From the NCBI RefSeq assembly GCF_005502885.1, contig NZ_SCMR01000001.1, forward strand, positions 372,001 through 436,000: a stretch of DNA of 64,000 bases. The letters run 5' to 3'. Of this stretch, positions 45,705-54,607 are shown in pieces; the stretch's first letter is position 1; each line of letters begins with the position of its first letter. The notes under the pieces were generated by a model. It did not search any database. It was not told the DNA's origin and was given only the letters and a program-made list of their open reading frames with translations. A program made the translations under genes and the position numbers. The stretch comes from Microbacterium sp. 2FI. Its GTDB lineage: Bacteria; Actinomycetota; Actinomycetes; Actinomycetales; Microbacteriaceae.

Positions 45705-47258
45705 ATGACGATTCGTGTTGCCTGTGTCGGCGGCGGCCCCGGCGGGCTCTTCTTCTCCACGCTCCTGCGGCGCGCTCGACCAGACATCGAGGTCGTGCTC
45801 TTCGAGCGCAATCAGGCGTCCGACGCGTTCGGGTTCGGCGTCGTCTTCTCGGATCGCACGCTGCAGAAGATCGATGCCGCCGACCCCATCCTGCACACGG
45901 CGCTCGAGCGCGAAGGCGTCCACTGGGACACCATCGATGTCAGGCTCCGTGGTGAGTCGTTCGAGTTCGCCGGGAACGGCATGGCGGCGATCCATCGGCG
46001 CATCCTCTTGCGATTCCTTCAGCAGAACGCAGCGGATGCCGGTGTCGACCTCCGCTTCGGTGTCGAGGCACCTCCGCTCGCGGAACTGCGCGCGTCGTTC
46101 GACGTCGTCGTCGCCGCGGACGGCGCGAACTCGCGTCTGCGGGACGAGTTGGCTGATGAGCTCGAGCCCGAGGTCGAGACGGCGGCGGCGAAGTTCATCT
46201 GGTTCGGCACGACCCACCGCTTCGACGGGTTGTCGTTCCTGCACCAGAAGGGACCCCACGGCAACTTCGCCGCGCACGCCTACCCGATCGGTCAAGGGCT
46301 CAGCACCTTCATCGTCGAAGCCGACGAGCAGACGTGGCGCGAGGCCGGCCTCGACGGTTTCGACATGACTTCCCCGCCCGGCACGTCCGACGAGGTGTCG
46401 CAGCAGTACCTCCGCGAGCTCTTCGCGGACGATATCTCGGGTGCGCCGCTGGTCGCGAACAACTCGCGGTGGGCGAACTTCCGCACCCGACGCACCGCGC
46501 GGTGGCACACCGGGAACGTGGTCTTCCTGGGTGATGCCGTGCACACCGCGCACTTCTCCGTCGGCTCCGGGACCAAGATGGCGATGGAGGACGCGATCTC
46601 GCTCGCCGAGCATATCTCGGCGTCGCCAGAAGATCTCGAAGCCGCGTTCGGCGCATATGAAGAGGAACGCCAGCCCGATGTCGCCCGCATCCAAGCGGCC
46701 GCGGCGCCGAGTCTGAGCTGGTGGGAGCACTTCGCGTTCTACTACGACGCTCTGAAGCCGCTCGACTTCGCGTTCCACTTCTTCTCGCGGAGCATCGACA
46801 TCGACCGCGTGCGCCGACGCGATCCGCGACTCGCGGATGCGGTGACGGACGCGTGGGATCGCGCGCACGGCGCGCCGCCGTTGGCGACGCCGTTGCGCAC
46901 CGCCCGCGGGGTTCTGAGCGCCCGCGACTTGACGGTGCGCGGCCGGGACGACAATCGCACTCTTGAGGACGGCACGGGTGAGGCATGGTCGGTCGGCCGC
47001 GACGTGAAGGTGCTCATCGCCCCCGATGACAGTCATCTCGTCGACGCGCTTCCGGCCATCGATGAGGCGGATGCCGTGCTCGTCGAAGGAGGCAGCGCGT
47101 TGAGCCGCAGCCTCATCGCCGAACGGCTGCGGCTCGAGCGCGGCATCCCGACGATCATCCTGGACGACGAGTTGAATGACGCGGCTGCCGCCACGCTCAT
47201 CCTCTCCGGTCGCGCCGACGCGGTCGCCCGAACGGAGGCCGTTCGTGTCGGCGCTTGA
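45705..47258 (+). CDS. sdgC: FAD monooxygenase, salicylyl-CoA 5-hydroxylase type
   Basis: The 517-residue enzyme is a class A flavin monooxygenase: FAD loop VGGGPGGLFFS (9-18), GFGVVFSDRTL, the DG motif in VVVAADGANSRLR (139-140), and GDAVHTAHFSVGSGTKMAMEDA (from 276) for the flavin. The VFSDRTL stretch and SVGSGTKMAMEDA are typical of salicylyl-CoA/anthraniloyl-CoA hydroxylases. With an EntE-like ligase and gentisate dioxygenase downstream it should add the 5-hydroxyl to salicylyl-CoA, giving gentisyl-CoA. The last 120 residues form an extra C-terminal domain unlike the fused old-yellow-enzyme domain of anthraniloyl-CoA monooxygenases. Confidence 0.85.
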   Translation: MTIRVACVGGGPGGLFFSTLLRRARPDIEVVLFERNQASDAFGFGVVFSDRTLQKIDAADPILHTALEREGVHWDTIDVRLRGESFEFAGNGMAAIHRRILLRFLQQNAADAGVDLRFGVEAPPLAELRASFDVVVAADGANSRLRDELADELEPEVETAAAKFIWFGTTHRFDGLSFLHQKGPHGNFAAHAYPIGQGLSTFIVEADEQTWREAGLDGFDMTSPPGTSDEVSQQYLRELFADDISGAPLVANNSRWANFRTRRTARWHTGNVVFLGDAVHTAHFSVGSGTKMAMEDAISLAEHISASPEDLEAAFGAYEEERQPDVARIQAAAAPSLSWWEHFAFYYDALKPLDFAFHFFSRSIDIDRVRRRDPRLADAVTDAWDRAHGAPPLATPLRTARGVLSARDLTVRGRDDNRTLEDGTGEAWSVGRDVKVLIAPDDSHLVDALPAIDEADAVLVEGGSALSRSLIAERLRLERGIPTIILDDELNDAAAATLILSGRADAVARTEAVRVGA

Positions 47259-49314
47259 CCTGACCGCGCTGTTCGAGCCGCGCGGGGTGGTCATCGTGGG
47301 CGCATCGACGAGTCCGGGGAAGCTGGGTCACGCGATGGCTCAGTCGCTCGAGTCGTATGCGGGATCCGTGCGACTCGTGAACGCGCGGCCGTCGCCGGGT
47401 ATGTTCGGCTCGATCGCGGAGGCCGTCAGTTCGACAGCGGACATCGATCTGGCGGTGATGTGCGTGCCGGCGTCGGTGACGGCGACCGCCGTGCGCGAGA
47501 GCGCCGACGCCGGCGTTCGTGCCGCGCTGGTCTGTGCCGGTGGGTTCGCCGAAGCAGGCGGTGCCGGGTCAGGGTACGCGCAGGACCTCGACGCTGTGAT
47601 CGCCGAGACGGGCATCAGGGTGCTCGGCCCGAACACCTCGGGGTTCTTCGTGCCCGGAGACGCCCTCTTCGCGAGCTTCGTCCCGGGCGTTCGCGAGTTC
47701 GGGTCGGGTTCGGTCGCCGTCGTCGCAGCCAGCGGAGGCATCAACCACGTCCTCTCGTTCGGCCTGCAGGAGGAGGGGGCAGGGGTCAGTCTCGGGGTCG
47801 GGCTCGGAGCGGGACAGGATGTCACGGCGCCCGACGTCCTCCGCTATCTCGCCGCACACGAGCAGACCCGCGCGGTCATCCTCCACGTGGAGTCGATCCC
47901 CGACGGGCGCGACCTGGTGGATGCCGTCGCGGCGCTGGCGGCCAGCAAGCCGGTCGTCGCCCTCATCGTCGGGCGCAACGATGTGGCGGAGTTCGCCCAG
48001 TCGCACACGGGAGCACTGACCACATCGTGGCGGACGGCCAGGGCGCTGCTGCGCCAGGCAGGCGCTGTCGTCGTCGACGACGAAGCTCATGCCGTCGCGG
48101 CCGCGATCGCCCTGTCGAAGGGACGCGCCCGTCCGCAGCGCGCGCCGGGGATCGGCCTGATCACGGGCCAGGCAGGACCAGGCCTGGTCGTCGCCGACCG
48201 ACTTCTCGGCGACGGATGGACGCTGCCTCCGCTGTCTGCGCACAGCGCGCGGAGGCTGTCGGACCACTTGCCACCGCTGACATTCCAGGGCAATCCCGTC
48301 GATACCGGTCGGCCGGGTGAGTCCTTCCCCGACGTCGTCGCCGTCGTGAGCGAGGATCCCAGCATCGACATCATCGGCGTGTACGCGATCACGGAGGAGG
48401 TCATCGACCTTCCCCGGGCGGTCGCCCGCGGGTTGGCGAGCGAGGGAGGGATCCCCGCTGTGGTCGCCGTGGACGGGACGTCCGCTGATGTCGCTGCTGC
48501 GCGCCGTTCGGCACGCGACTCGGGGATCGCGATCGTCCGGGGGCCGACGCCCCTCGCTCGTGCGTTGTCCGCCCTTGCCGAAGACGCCCGACTGCGCGCG
48601 GTGCTCGACGACGCGCCGGTGCTTTCGCACGCGGCGCTCACGCCCGAACCTGTCGACGGGTGGAACGGCGACTGGGACGAGATCCGCGCGAAGGACCTCC
48701 TCGGCACGCTCGGCATCCGCACCCCGATCCGTCTCCGGTGCGCGGGGCGAGCCGAAGCCCAGGCCGCCCTCGCGACGCTCGGGCGTTCGGTCGCCGTGAA
48801 GCTCGTGGATGCCGATGTCCTCCACAAGTCCGACATCGGCGGTGTCGTCCTGGGGGTGGACTCGCCCCAGGCGATGGATGCCGCGCTCGACTCCCTCGAA
48901 TCGATCGGTGCGTCCGAGTTCCTGGTGGAGGAGATGGCGGATGCCGGGGTCGAACTCGTCGTCGGAGCTCGCATCGACGAGGCCTTCGGCCCCGTCGTGG
49001 TGGTCGGGCTCGGTGGTGTCGCAGCGGAGGTCATGGGCGATGTCGCCATCCGATCCGCGCCTCTGAGTGAGCGCGCAGCATCGACGATGATCGACGATCT
49101 CGTCGCCGTCGATCTCGTCGACGGGTATCGAGGTGCACCGGCGGTGGATCGCTCCGAGCTCGGCCGGATTCTCATGTCGCTCGGTCAGGTCGTTGCGGAC
49201 GGTCGCATTGCGGAGATCGAGATCAACCCACTCCGCGTGACGGCCGACGGGCTCATCGCCCTGGATGCGGTCGTCGTCGCGGCCACCTCCAGCACGACGG
49301 GAGTCGCCTCGTGA
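47245..49314 (+). CDS. ADP-forming acyl-CoA synthetase
   Basis: The GTG at 47245 has GGAGG seven nt upstream and lies inside the monooxygenase gene (14-bp overlap). The 689 residues carry a CoA-binding domain (PRGVVIVGASTSPGKLGHAM), a succinyl-CoA-ligase-like domain with the phospho-His candidate His254 (QSHTGALTTSW), and a C-terminal ATP-grasp part (LLGTLGIRTP, VKLVDADVLHKSDIGGVVLGV). Such NDP-forming enzymes couple acid plus CoA to ATP use. Sandwiched between the hydroxylase and EntE-like genes, it probably forms the CoA thioester of salicylate or of a pathway acid. In streptomycete sdg clusters a separate CoA-ligating enzyme (SdgB) occurs here; family identity to it is not claimed. Confidence 0.85.
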   Translation: MSALDLTALFEPRGVVIVGASTSPGKLGHAMAQSLESYAGSVRLVNARPSPGMFGSIAEAVSSTADIDLAVMCVPASVTATAVRESADAGVRAALVCAGGFAEAGGAGSGYAQDLDAVIAETGIRVLGPNTSGFFVPGDALFASFVPGVREFGSGSVAVVAASGGINHVLSFGLQEEGAGVSLGVGLGAGQDVTAPDVLRYLAAHEQTRAVILHVESIPDGRDLVDAVAALAASKPVVALIVGRNDVAEFAQSHTGALTTSWRTARALLRQAGAVVVDDEAHAVAAAIALSKGRARPQRAPGIGLITGQAGPGLVVADRLLGDGWTLPPLSAHSARRLSDHLPPLTFQGNPVDTGRPGESFPDVVAVVSEDPSIDIIGVYAITEEVIDLPRAVARGLASEGGIPAVVAVDGTSADVAAARRSARDSGIAIVRGPTPLARALSALAEDARLRAVLDDAPVLSHAALTPEPVDGWNGDWDEIRAKDLLGTLGIRTPIRLRCAGRAEAQAALATLGRSVAVKLVDADVLHKSDIGGVVLGVDSPQAMDAALDSLESIGASEFLVEEMADAGVELVVGARIDEAFGPVVVVGLGGVAAEVMGDVAIRSAPLSERAASTMIDDLVAVDLVDGYRGAPAVDRSELGRILMSLGQVVADGRIAEIEINPLRVTADGLIALDAVVVAATSSTTGVAS

Positions 49315-50957
49315 CCGCGCCTGACATCACGCCCTGGCCCGAGGAAGACGCCGCACGGTACCGCGCAGCAGGACTTTGGGAGGACCGCACACTCGGCGAA
49401 TACGTGCTGGATGCCGCCGACAGCAGCCCCGACAAGGTCGCGCTCGTGAGCGGCGAGACGCGCATGACCTATCGCGAGCTCGTCGCGCGCATGGACGAGG
49501 CTGCCGAGAGGCTTCTCGCGCTCGGGTTCACTGCGGGTGAGAGGATCCTCGTCCAGCTCCCGAACGACTGGCCGTTCGTGGTGTTCACCCTCGCGTGCTT
49601 CCGCGCCGGAATCGTGCCGGTGATGGCGCTGCCGGCGCACCGCTCCCATGAACTCACCCATCTCGCGCACCACGCCGACGCCGTGGCCCTGGTCGTCCCC
49701 TCGACGATGAAGGACTTCGACCATCAGGCCCTCGCCGAGCAGATCGCGGCCGAGGTTCCGTCCGTTCGACGGATCCTGGTCGACGGTGAGGCGCGAGGCG
49801 ATGCCGTCGATCTGCGGCGGCTGCTGCGGACCGACGGCGACATCGGTGCCCGCGGCCGACGGGACTCCGCGAAACCGCATCCCGACTCTCCCGCCTGCTT
49901 CCTCCTGTCGGGCGGGACCACAGGGTTGCCTAAGCTCATCGTCAGAACCCACAACGACTATGCGTACAACGTCCGGGCCACGTCCGCGGCCACCGGCGTG
50001 GACGACACCACCGTCTACCTCGGCACGCTCCCGGCAAGCCACAACTTCCCGCTTGCGTGCCCGGGCGTCCTCGGCGCGCTCTTCTCCGGCGGAACGAGCG
50101 TGATGCTGCCGAGCCCGGAACCGGTTCGCGCCTTCGCAACGATCCAGCGCGAGCGAGTCACCCTCGCCGCTGCCGTGCCGGCGGTGGCGCAGAGATGGCT
50201 CGAGCACCACCACGAACACGGCGGAGACGCGCTGGAGACCCTACGGGTGCTCCAGGTCGGCGGATCCCGCATGCCGGATGAACTCGCCGCACGCGTGGGT
50301 CCCGAGCTGGGCGCCACCCTGCAGCAGGTCTTCGGCATGGCGGAAGGCCTCATCAACATGACGCGGCTCGATGATCCGGACGACGTGATCACCCGCACCC
50401 AAGGTCGCCCGGTCTCGGCTGAGGACGAGATCCGCGTCGTCGACGAGGCCGGTCGCGACGTCCCCGACGGCACGACCGGCACGATCCTCACTCGCGGACC
50501 GTACACGCCACGCGGATACTTCCGTGCGGCGGACCACAATGAGCGAGCCTTCCCCGGCGGCTGGTACAGCTCCGGCGACATCGTGATGCGACGTCCTGAC
50601 GGCAACCTCGTGGTCTTCGGTCGGGACAAGGACATCATCAACCGCGGTGGCGAGAAGATCTCGGCGGAGGAGGTCGAGAACATCGTCTATCGCATCCCCG
50701 AGGTAGACCTGGCGGCCGCCGTCAGCATGCCCGATCCCGTCCTCGGCGAACGCCTGTGCCTGTTCGTCACGCTGCTCGCCGGCGACCCGTTGACTCTCGA
50801 GGCGGTCCGCGACTTCATGACGAGTCAGGGGCTGGCCGCGTTCAAACTGCCCGAACGCCTCGAAGTCGTCGACTCGATGCCGCTGACCAAGGTAGGCAAG
50901 ATCGACAAGCGCGCGCTCCGGGAGACGATCGCCGCACGGCTCGCAGCGATCGGATGA
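49311..50957 (+). CDS. sdgA: salicylate/2,3-dihydroxybenzoate-AMP ligase (EntE/DhbE-like)
   Basis: A 548-residue adenylating enzyme: P-loop LLSGGTTGLPKL at 199-209, aryl-acid pocket ASHNFPLACPG with His244-Asn245 as in DhbE/EntE, YSSGDIVMRRPDGNL, and catalytic Lys530 (TKVGKIDKRAL). These residues are those that read an ortho-hydroxybenzoate. In this cluster it should form salicylyl-AMP as first step of the salicylyl-CoA route. No siderophore genes are near, so a catabolic role is favoured. ATGA overlaps the preceding stop. Confidence 0.87.
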   Translation: MTAPDITPWPEEDAARYRAAGLWEDRTLGEYVLDAADSSPDKVALVSGETRMTYRELVARMDEAAERLLALGFTAGERILVQLPNDWPFVVFTLACFRAGIVPVMALPAHRSHELTHLAHHADAVALVVPSTMKDFDHQALAEQIAAEVPSVRRILVDGEARGDAVDLRRLLRTDGDIGARGRRDSAKPHPDSPACFLLSGGTTGLPKLIVRTHNDYAYNVRATSAATGVDDTTVYLGTLPASHNFPLACPGVLGALFSGGTSVMLPSPEPVRAFATIQRERVTLAAAVPAVAQRWLEHHHEHGGDALETLRVLQVGGSRMPDELAARVGPELGATLQQVFGMAEGLINMTRLDDPDDVITRTQGRPVSAEDEIRVVDEAGRDVPDGTTGTILTRGPYTPRGYFRAADHNERAFPGGWYSSGDIVMRRPDGNLVVFGRDKDIINRGGEKISAEEVENIVYRIPEVDLAAAVSMPDPVLGERLCLFVTLLAGDPLTLEAVRDFMTSQGLAAFKLPERLEVVDSMPLTKVGKIDKRALRETIAARLAAIG

Positions 50958-51006
50958 CGCAGCGCTTACGATGGGCGACGCCGACCGGACGCGAAGGAGG
51001 ACGCCG

Positions 51007-51834
51007 ATGAAGCCTCGGGCGCTGATCCTCGACATCTTCGGGGACTACCTCCGATACGTCGACTCCGAAGCCAAGGCAGGCGACCTCGTCATCCTCCTCG
51101 GCGCCCTCGGAGTCGAACCCGCGGCCACCCGTATGACCCTGTCGAGACTCAAGCAGGAGGGCTGGTTCACGACGCGCCGCGTCGGTCGCGAGACGATCTA
51201 TCGTCTCAGCGACCACCTGCTCGAGATCCTCGACGAGGGGCGAGCGCGAATCTTCGCACCTTACGAGGACGAGTGGGACGGCTGGTGGACGCAGGTGGTC
51301 TTCCAGACACCCGAGTCCGACCGCACCGTCCGGGAGCAGGTCAAGAAGAAGCTCGCCTGGCTGGGGTTCGGCCCGCTGACGCCATCCACGTGGCTTTCGC
51401 CCCGCGACGTGCGGGGAGAGGCGCTCAAGCTGCAGGCCGAGTTCCCGGCGGCGACCGTCGATGTGCTCACCAGCCGCACTGACGACCTCGACGCCGATCG
51501 AGCGCTGGTCGCCCGCTGCTGGGATCTCTCGTTGCTCGAGTCCGACTATCTCGGCTTCATCGAGGGCCATCGTCACCTGCTCGACGCGTCGTCGGGGCTC
51601 GAGGGGCCTTCCGCGCTCGCTGTTCGCACCGAGATCGTCTCGACCTATCGACACTTCCCGTTCCGCGACCCGTCGCTGCCTGTCGCCCTGCGGCCTGCCG
51701 GATGGCCCGGCGCGACCGCCCACGAGCTGTTCCTGACGGTCCACCGCGCACTCTCCGACGCAGCCGTCGCCTACGTCAGTGGCGTGGTCGGCTCCGATGT
51801 GGAAGCACCCGAGCTCCGCATCCAAAACATGTAA
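51007..51834 (+). CDS. PaaX family transcriptional regulator
   Basis: The ATG at 51007 has GAAGGAGG eight nt upstream. The 275 residues show PaaX features: KPRALILDIFGDYLRY, a winged helix GVEPAATRMTLSRLKQEGWFTTRRVGRETIYRLS, and a C-terminal PaaX_C region. PaaX proteins are repressors that respond to an aryl-CoA; here salicylyl- or gentisyl-CoA is the natural candidate. It sits between the ligase genes and the aldehyde dehydrogenase, with an inverted repeat after its stop. Confidence 0.9.
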   Translation: MKPRALILDIFGDYLRYVDSEAKAGDLVILLGALGVEPAATRMTLSRLKQEGWFTTRRVGRETIYRLSDHLLEILDEGRARIFAPYEDEWDGWWTQVVFQTPESDRTVREQVKKKLAWLGFGPLTPSTWLSPRDVRGEALKLQAEFPAATVDVLTSRTDDLDADRALVARCWDLSLLESDYLGFIEGHRHLLDASSGLEGPSALAVRTEIVSTYRHFPFRDPSLPVALRPAGWPGATAHELFLTVHRALSDAAVAYVSGVVGSDVEAPELRIQNM

Positions 51835-51867
51835 CACACTTCTGCGCTTCAACGTGTTACCGTTACA
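51830..51867. promoter_or_regulatory. operator candidate for the PaaX-family regulator
   Basis: GTAACAC (51831-51837) and GTGTTAC (51854-51860) are inverted with 16 nt between, and a further GTTACA follows (51862-51867). The AT-rich patch covers the paaX-type stop codon and the promoter region of the aldehyde dehydrogenase. A leader hairpin CGTCGCC/GGCGACG lies at 51869-51886. Confidence 0.5.
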
Positions 51868-51920
51868 TCGTCGCCGCTCGGCGACGCGATTTCTTGTCAA
51901 CGACGACGAAGGGATACCCG

Positions 51921-53372
51921 ATGCAGACTCAACTCATCATCGACAACGAAGCGCGAGATGCGCGAGAGGGCAAGACCTTCTCTCGGCGCAGCCCGCTGAC
52001 CGGCGAGGTCGTCACGGAAGGCGCCGCAGGCAGCGTCGACGACGCGATCGACGCGGTCGAATCCGCATCCAAGGCCTTCGAGGACTGGTCGCAGAGCGGC
52101 CCCACTCAGCGGCGTGCCGTGATGCTGAAGGCCGCCGACATCATCGAGGCTCGCGCCGGCGAGTTCATCCAGACGATGATGTCCGAGGTCGGCGCCGCTC
52201 AGCTCTGGGCGGGCTTCAACGTCTTCCTGACCGCTCAGCTCTTCCGCGAAGCGGCCGGGCTCGCGACCCAGATCCAGGGTGAGACGCTCCCCACCGACAA
52301 GCCGGGAACGCTTTCCATGACGGTGCGCCAACCGGTCGGCGTGATCTTCAGCATGGCGCCGTGGAACGGACCCGGCGTTCTGGCCGCCCGCGCGATCGCC
52401 TACCCGATCGTGTGCGGCAACACCGTCGTCTTCCGCGCATCGGAGACCAGCCCGCGTACCCACGCGATCATCGCCGAGGTCCTTCACGAGGCAGGTCTGC
52501 CTGCCGGCGTGCTGAACTTCATCACGAGCAGCCCGGAGGACGCCGCTCGCGTGGTGGAGTCGATCATCGCTCACCCCGCCGTGCGTCGCATCAACTTCAC
52601 CGGCTCCACCCCCGTCGGCCGCATCATCGCGGAGCAGGCAGGGCGCCACCTCAAGCCCGTGCTGCTCGAGCTCGGCGGCAAGGCACCGCTCGTCGTGCTC
52701 GATGACGCCGACATCGACGGCGCCGTCAACGCGGCGGTCTTCGGGTCGTTCATGTATCAGGGGCAGATCTGCATGTCGACGGAGCGCTTCGTCGTCGACG
52801 AGAAGGTCGCCGACGAGTTCGTCGCGAAGTTCGTCGCGCGGACCCGGGAGATCGTCAGCGGCGACCCGATGACGAACCCCGACGCCATCGTCGGACCGAT
52901 GGTGCGGCCCGAATCGGGCGACCGGATCAACGGCCTGATCGACGACGCGCTCGCCAAGGGCGCCGACATCGCCGTGGGCGGGCGTGCGGACGGCGCCGCG
53001 ATGCCTGCGACGATCGTCGACAACGTCAAGCCGGACATGGCGATCTATGACCAGGAGACGTTCGGCCCGATCACGACGGTTGTTCGCGTCTCGGGAGTCG
53101 AGGAAGCCGTGCAGGTCGCCAACGACACCGAGTACGGACTGGCGGCTGCGGTCTTCGGCCGCGACACCACGCGTGCGCTCCAGGTTGCCAACCGCATCCA
53201 GGCCGGTCACGTCCACGTCAACGGTGCGACCGTCCAGAACGAGGCGCAGGCTCCCTACGGCGGAACCAAGGCCAGTGGCTACGGGCGATTCGACGGCCGT
53301 GCCGTGATCAACGAGTTCACCGAGCTCAAGTGGATCACGATCGAGCCGTCCGACCAGCAGTACCCGTTCTGA
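51921..53372 (+). CDS. salicylaldehyde dehydrogenase-type aldehyde dehydrogenase
   Basis: NAD(P)-dependent oxidation of an aromatic aldehyde. The 483 residues contain Asn149 (MAPWNGP), Glu250 (LELGGKAPL), catalytic Cys284 (GQICMSTER), and the stretch RAIAYPIVCGNTVVFRASETSP. GQICMSTER and the short length are hallmarks of the NahF/DoxF group. The family lysine that reads the cofactor ribose (VLKASE) is Arg172 here. ATG 51921 follows GAAGGGA. Placed before an aryl-alcohol dehydrogenase, it fits salicyl alcohol -> salicylaldehyde -> salicylate. Confidence 0.88.
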   Translation: MQTQLIIDNEARDAREGKTFSRRSPLTGEVVTEGAAGSVDDAIDAVESASKAFEDWSQSGPTQRRAVMLKAADIIEARAGEFIQTMMSEVGAAQLWAGFNVFLTAQLFREAAGLATQIQGETLPTDKPGTLSMTVRQPVGVIFSMAPWNGPGVLAARAIAYPIVCGNTVVFRASETSPRTHAIIAEVLHEAGLPAGVLNFITSSPEDAARVVESIIAHPAVRRINFTGSTPVGRIIAEQAGRHLKPVLLELGGKAPLVVLDDADIDGAVNAAVFGSFMYQGQICMSTERFVVDEKVADEFVAKFVARTREIVSGDPMTNPDAIVGPMVRPESGDRINGLIDDALAKGADIAVGGRADGAAMPATIVDNVKPDMAIYDQETFGPITTVVRVSGVEEAVQVANDTEYGLAAAVFGRDTTRALQVANRIQAGHVHVNGATVQNEAQAPYGGTKASGYGRFDGRAVINEFTELKWITIEPSDQQYPF

Positions 53373-53410
53373 GCACCGCTCCCGAACGCAGACCAGGAGA
53401 CAGAAGACAG

Positions 53411-54517
53411 ATGAGTATGACTGTGACCGCGGCCGTCGCACGCGACGCCGGCGCGGATCTTGTGATCGAAGAGCTCGAACTCGACGAGCTCAGGCCGAAC
53501 GAGGTGCTGGTGCGGATAGTTGCCACCGGCGTCTGCCACACCGATGCGATCGTGCGCGACCAGGTATATCCCACGCCGCTCCCCGCCGTGCTGGGTCACG
53601 AAGGGGCAGGCGTCGTCGAGCGCGTGGGTGAGTCAGTGCGTACCGTCGAGCCCGGCGATCACGTGCTGCTCGCCGCAGCCTACTGCGGCTACTGCGCACG
53701 CTGCCGCGCGGGTCAGATGGCGTACTGCGAAAATCTGTTCGCCGCTGACTTCGGCGGACGGCGGGCAGACGGAACGAGTGCGTTGAGCAAGCACGGTGAG
53801 GTCATCTCATCGCACTTCTTCGGGCAGTCGTCGTTCGCGACCTACGCCAACGTCGTCGAAGAGAGCGTCGTCAAGATCGATCCCGACGTCCCACTCGAGA
53901 TCGTCGCCCCGCTGGGGTGCGGCATCCAGACCGGCGCGGGTTCGATTCTCAACGAGTTGAAGCCGTCGCTGAACAGCACGCTGGTGGTGATCGGCACCGG
54001 CGCGGTCGGGGCGGGAGCGATCATGGCGGGCAAGGTCGCGGGGTGCAGCAGGATCATCGCCGTCGACATCCACGATGATCGTCTTGCGCTCGCTCAGGAG
54101 ATCGGTGCGACACACACGATCAACACGCGGGGCGCCGATCTCACCGATGAGATCATGCGCCTGACCGACGGCCACGGCGCGGACTACGTGCTCGATACCA
54201 CCGCCCGGCCGGAGCTGCTGCGCAAGGCGGCGGACGCGCTCGGAAATCGCGGCACGCTCGCACTCGTCGGTGCCGCGGCACCGGGAACCGAGGCGACCTT
54301 CGAGATCGGCCTCTCGCTCGTGAAGGGGTGGACGTTCAAGACGATTGTCCAGGGCAGCTCCGTCCCGCAGGTCTTCATCCCGAAGCTGATCGAACTGTGG
54401 CGCGACGGCCGCTTCCCGATGGAGAAGCTGATGCGCAACTACGCGTTGGCCGATATCAACCAGGGATTCGCCGACTCCGCCGCCGGGACGACGGTCAAGC
54501 CGGTCGTCGTCTTCTGA
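53411..54517 (+). CDS. aryl-alcohol dehydrogenase (zinc MDR)
   Basis: The 368-residue enzyme has the catalytic zinc ligands Cys42 (GVCHTD) and His63-Glu64 (GHEGAG), four structural-zinc cysteines (92, 95, 98, 106) and the Rossmann loop VIGTGAVGAGAIMAGKVAG. It resembles benzyl-alcohol dehydrogenases (XylB type), in keeping with oxidation of salicyl or benzyl alcohol. AGGAG lies 11 nt before the ATG. It is followed by a strong terminator, so it ends the alcohol-aldehyde transcript. Confidence 0.88.
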   Translation: MSMTVTAAVARDAGADLVIEELELDELRPNEVLVRIVATGVCHTDAIVRDQVYPTPLPAVLGHEGAGVVERVGESVRTVEPGDHVLLAAAYCGYCARCRAGQMAYCENLFAADFGGRRADGTSALSKHGEVISSHFFGQSSFATYANVVEESVVKIDPDVPLEIVAPLGCGIQTGAGSILNELKPSLNSTLVVIGTGAVGAGAIMAGKVAGCSRIIAVDIHDDRLALAQEIGATHTINTRGADLTDEIMRLTDGHGADYVLDTTARPELLRKAADALGNRGTLALVGAAAPGTEATFEIGLSLVKGWTFKTIVQGSSVPQVFIPKLIELWRDGRFPMEKLMRNYALADINQGFADSAAGTTVKPVVVF

Positions 54518-54524
54518 TCGACCC

Positions 54525-54571
54525 GGGCGGGATTCGGCGCCCCCGGGCACCGAATCCCGCCCGAACCTTTT
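54525..54571 (+). terminator. intrinsic terminator between alcohol dehydrogenase and gentisate dioxygenase
   Basis: GGGCGGGATTCGG (54525-54537) and CCGAATCCCGCCC (54550-54562) form a perfect 13-bp stem with a 12-nt loop, then GAACCTTTTC. It splits the cluster into an upper (salicylate-forming) and a lower (gentisate) part at the RNA level. Confidence 0.8.
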
Positions 54572-54607
54572 CGGCATAGCGCCGATCTGCCTCAGAGAGG
54601 AACAGCC

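Noticed and set aside
49311..50957. Siderophore 2,3-dihydroxybenzoate ligase
   Set aside because: No isochorismate synthase, NRPS or siderophore transport genes nearby; the hydroxylase and gentisate dioxygenase point to catabolism.
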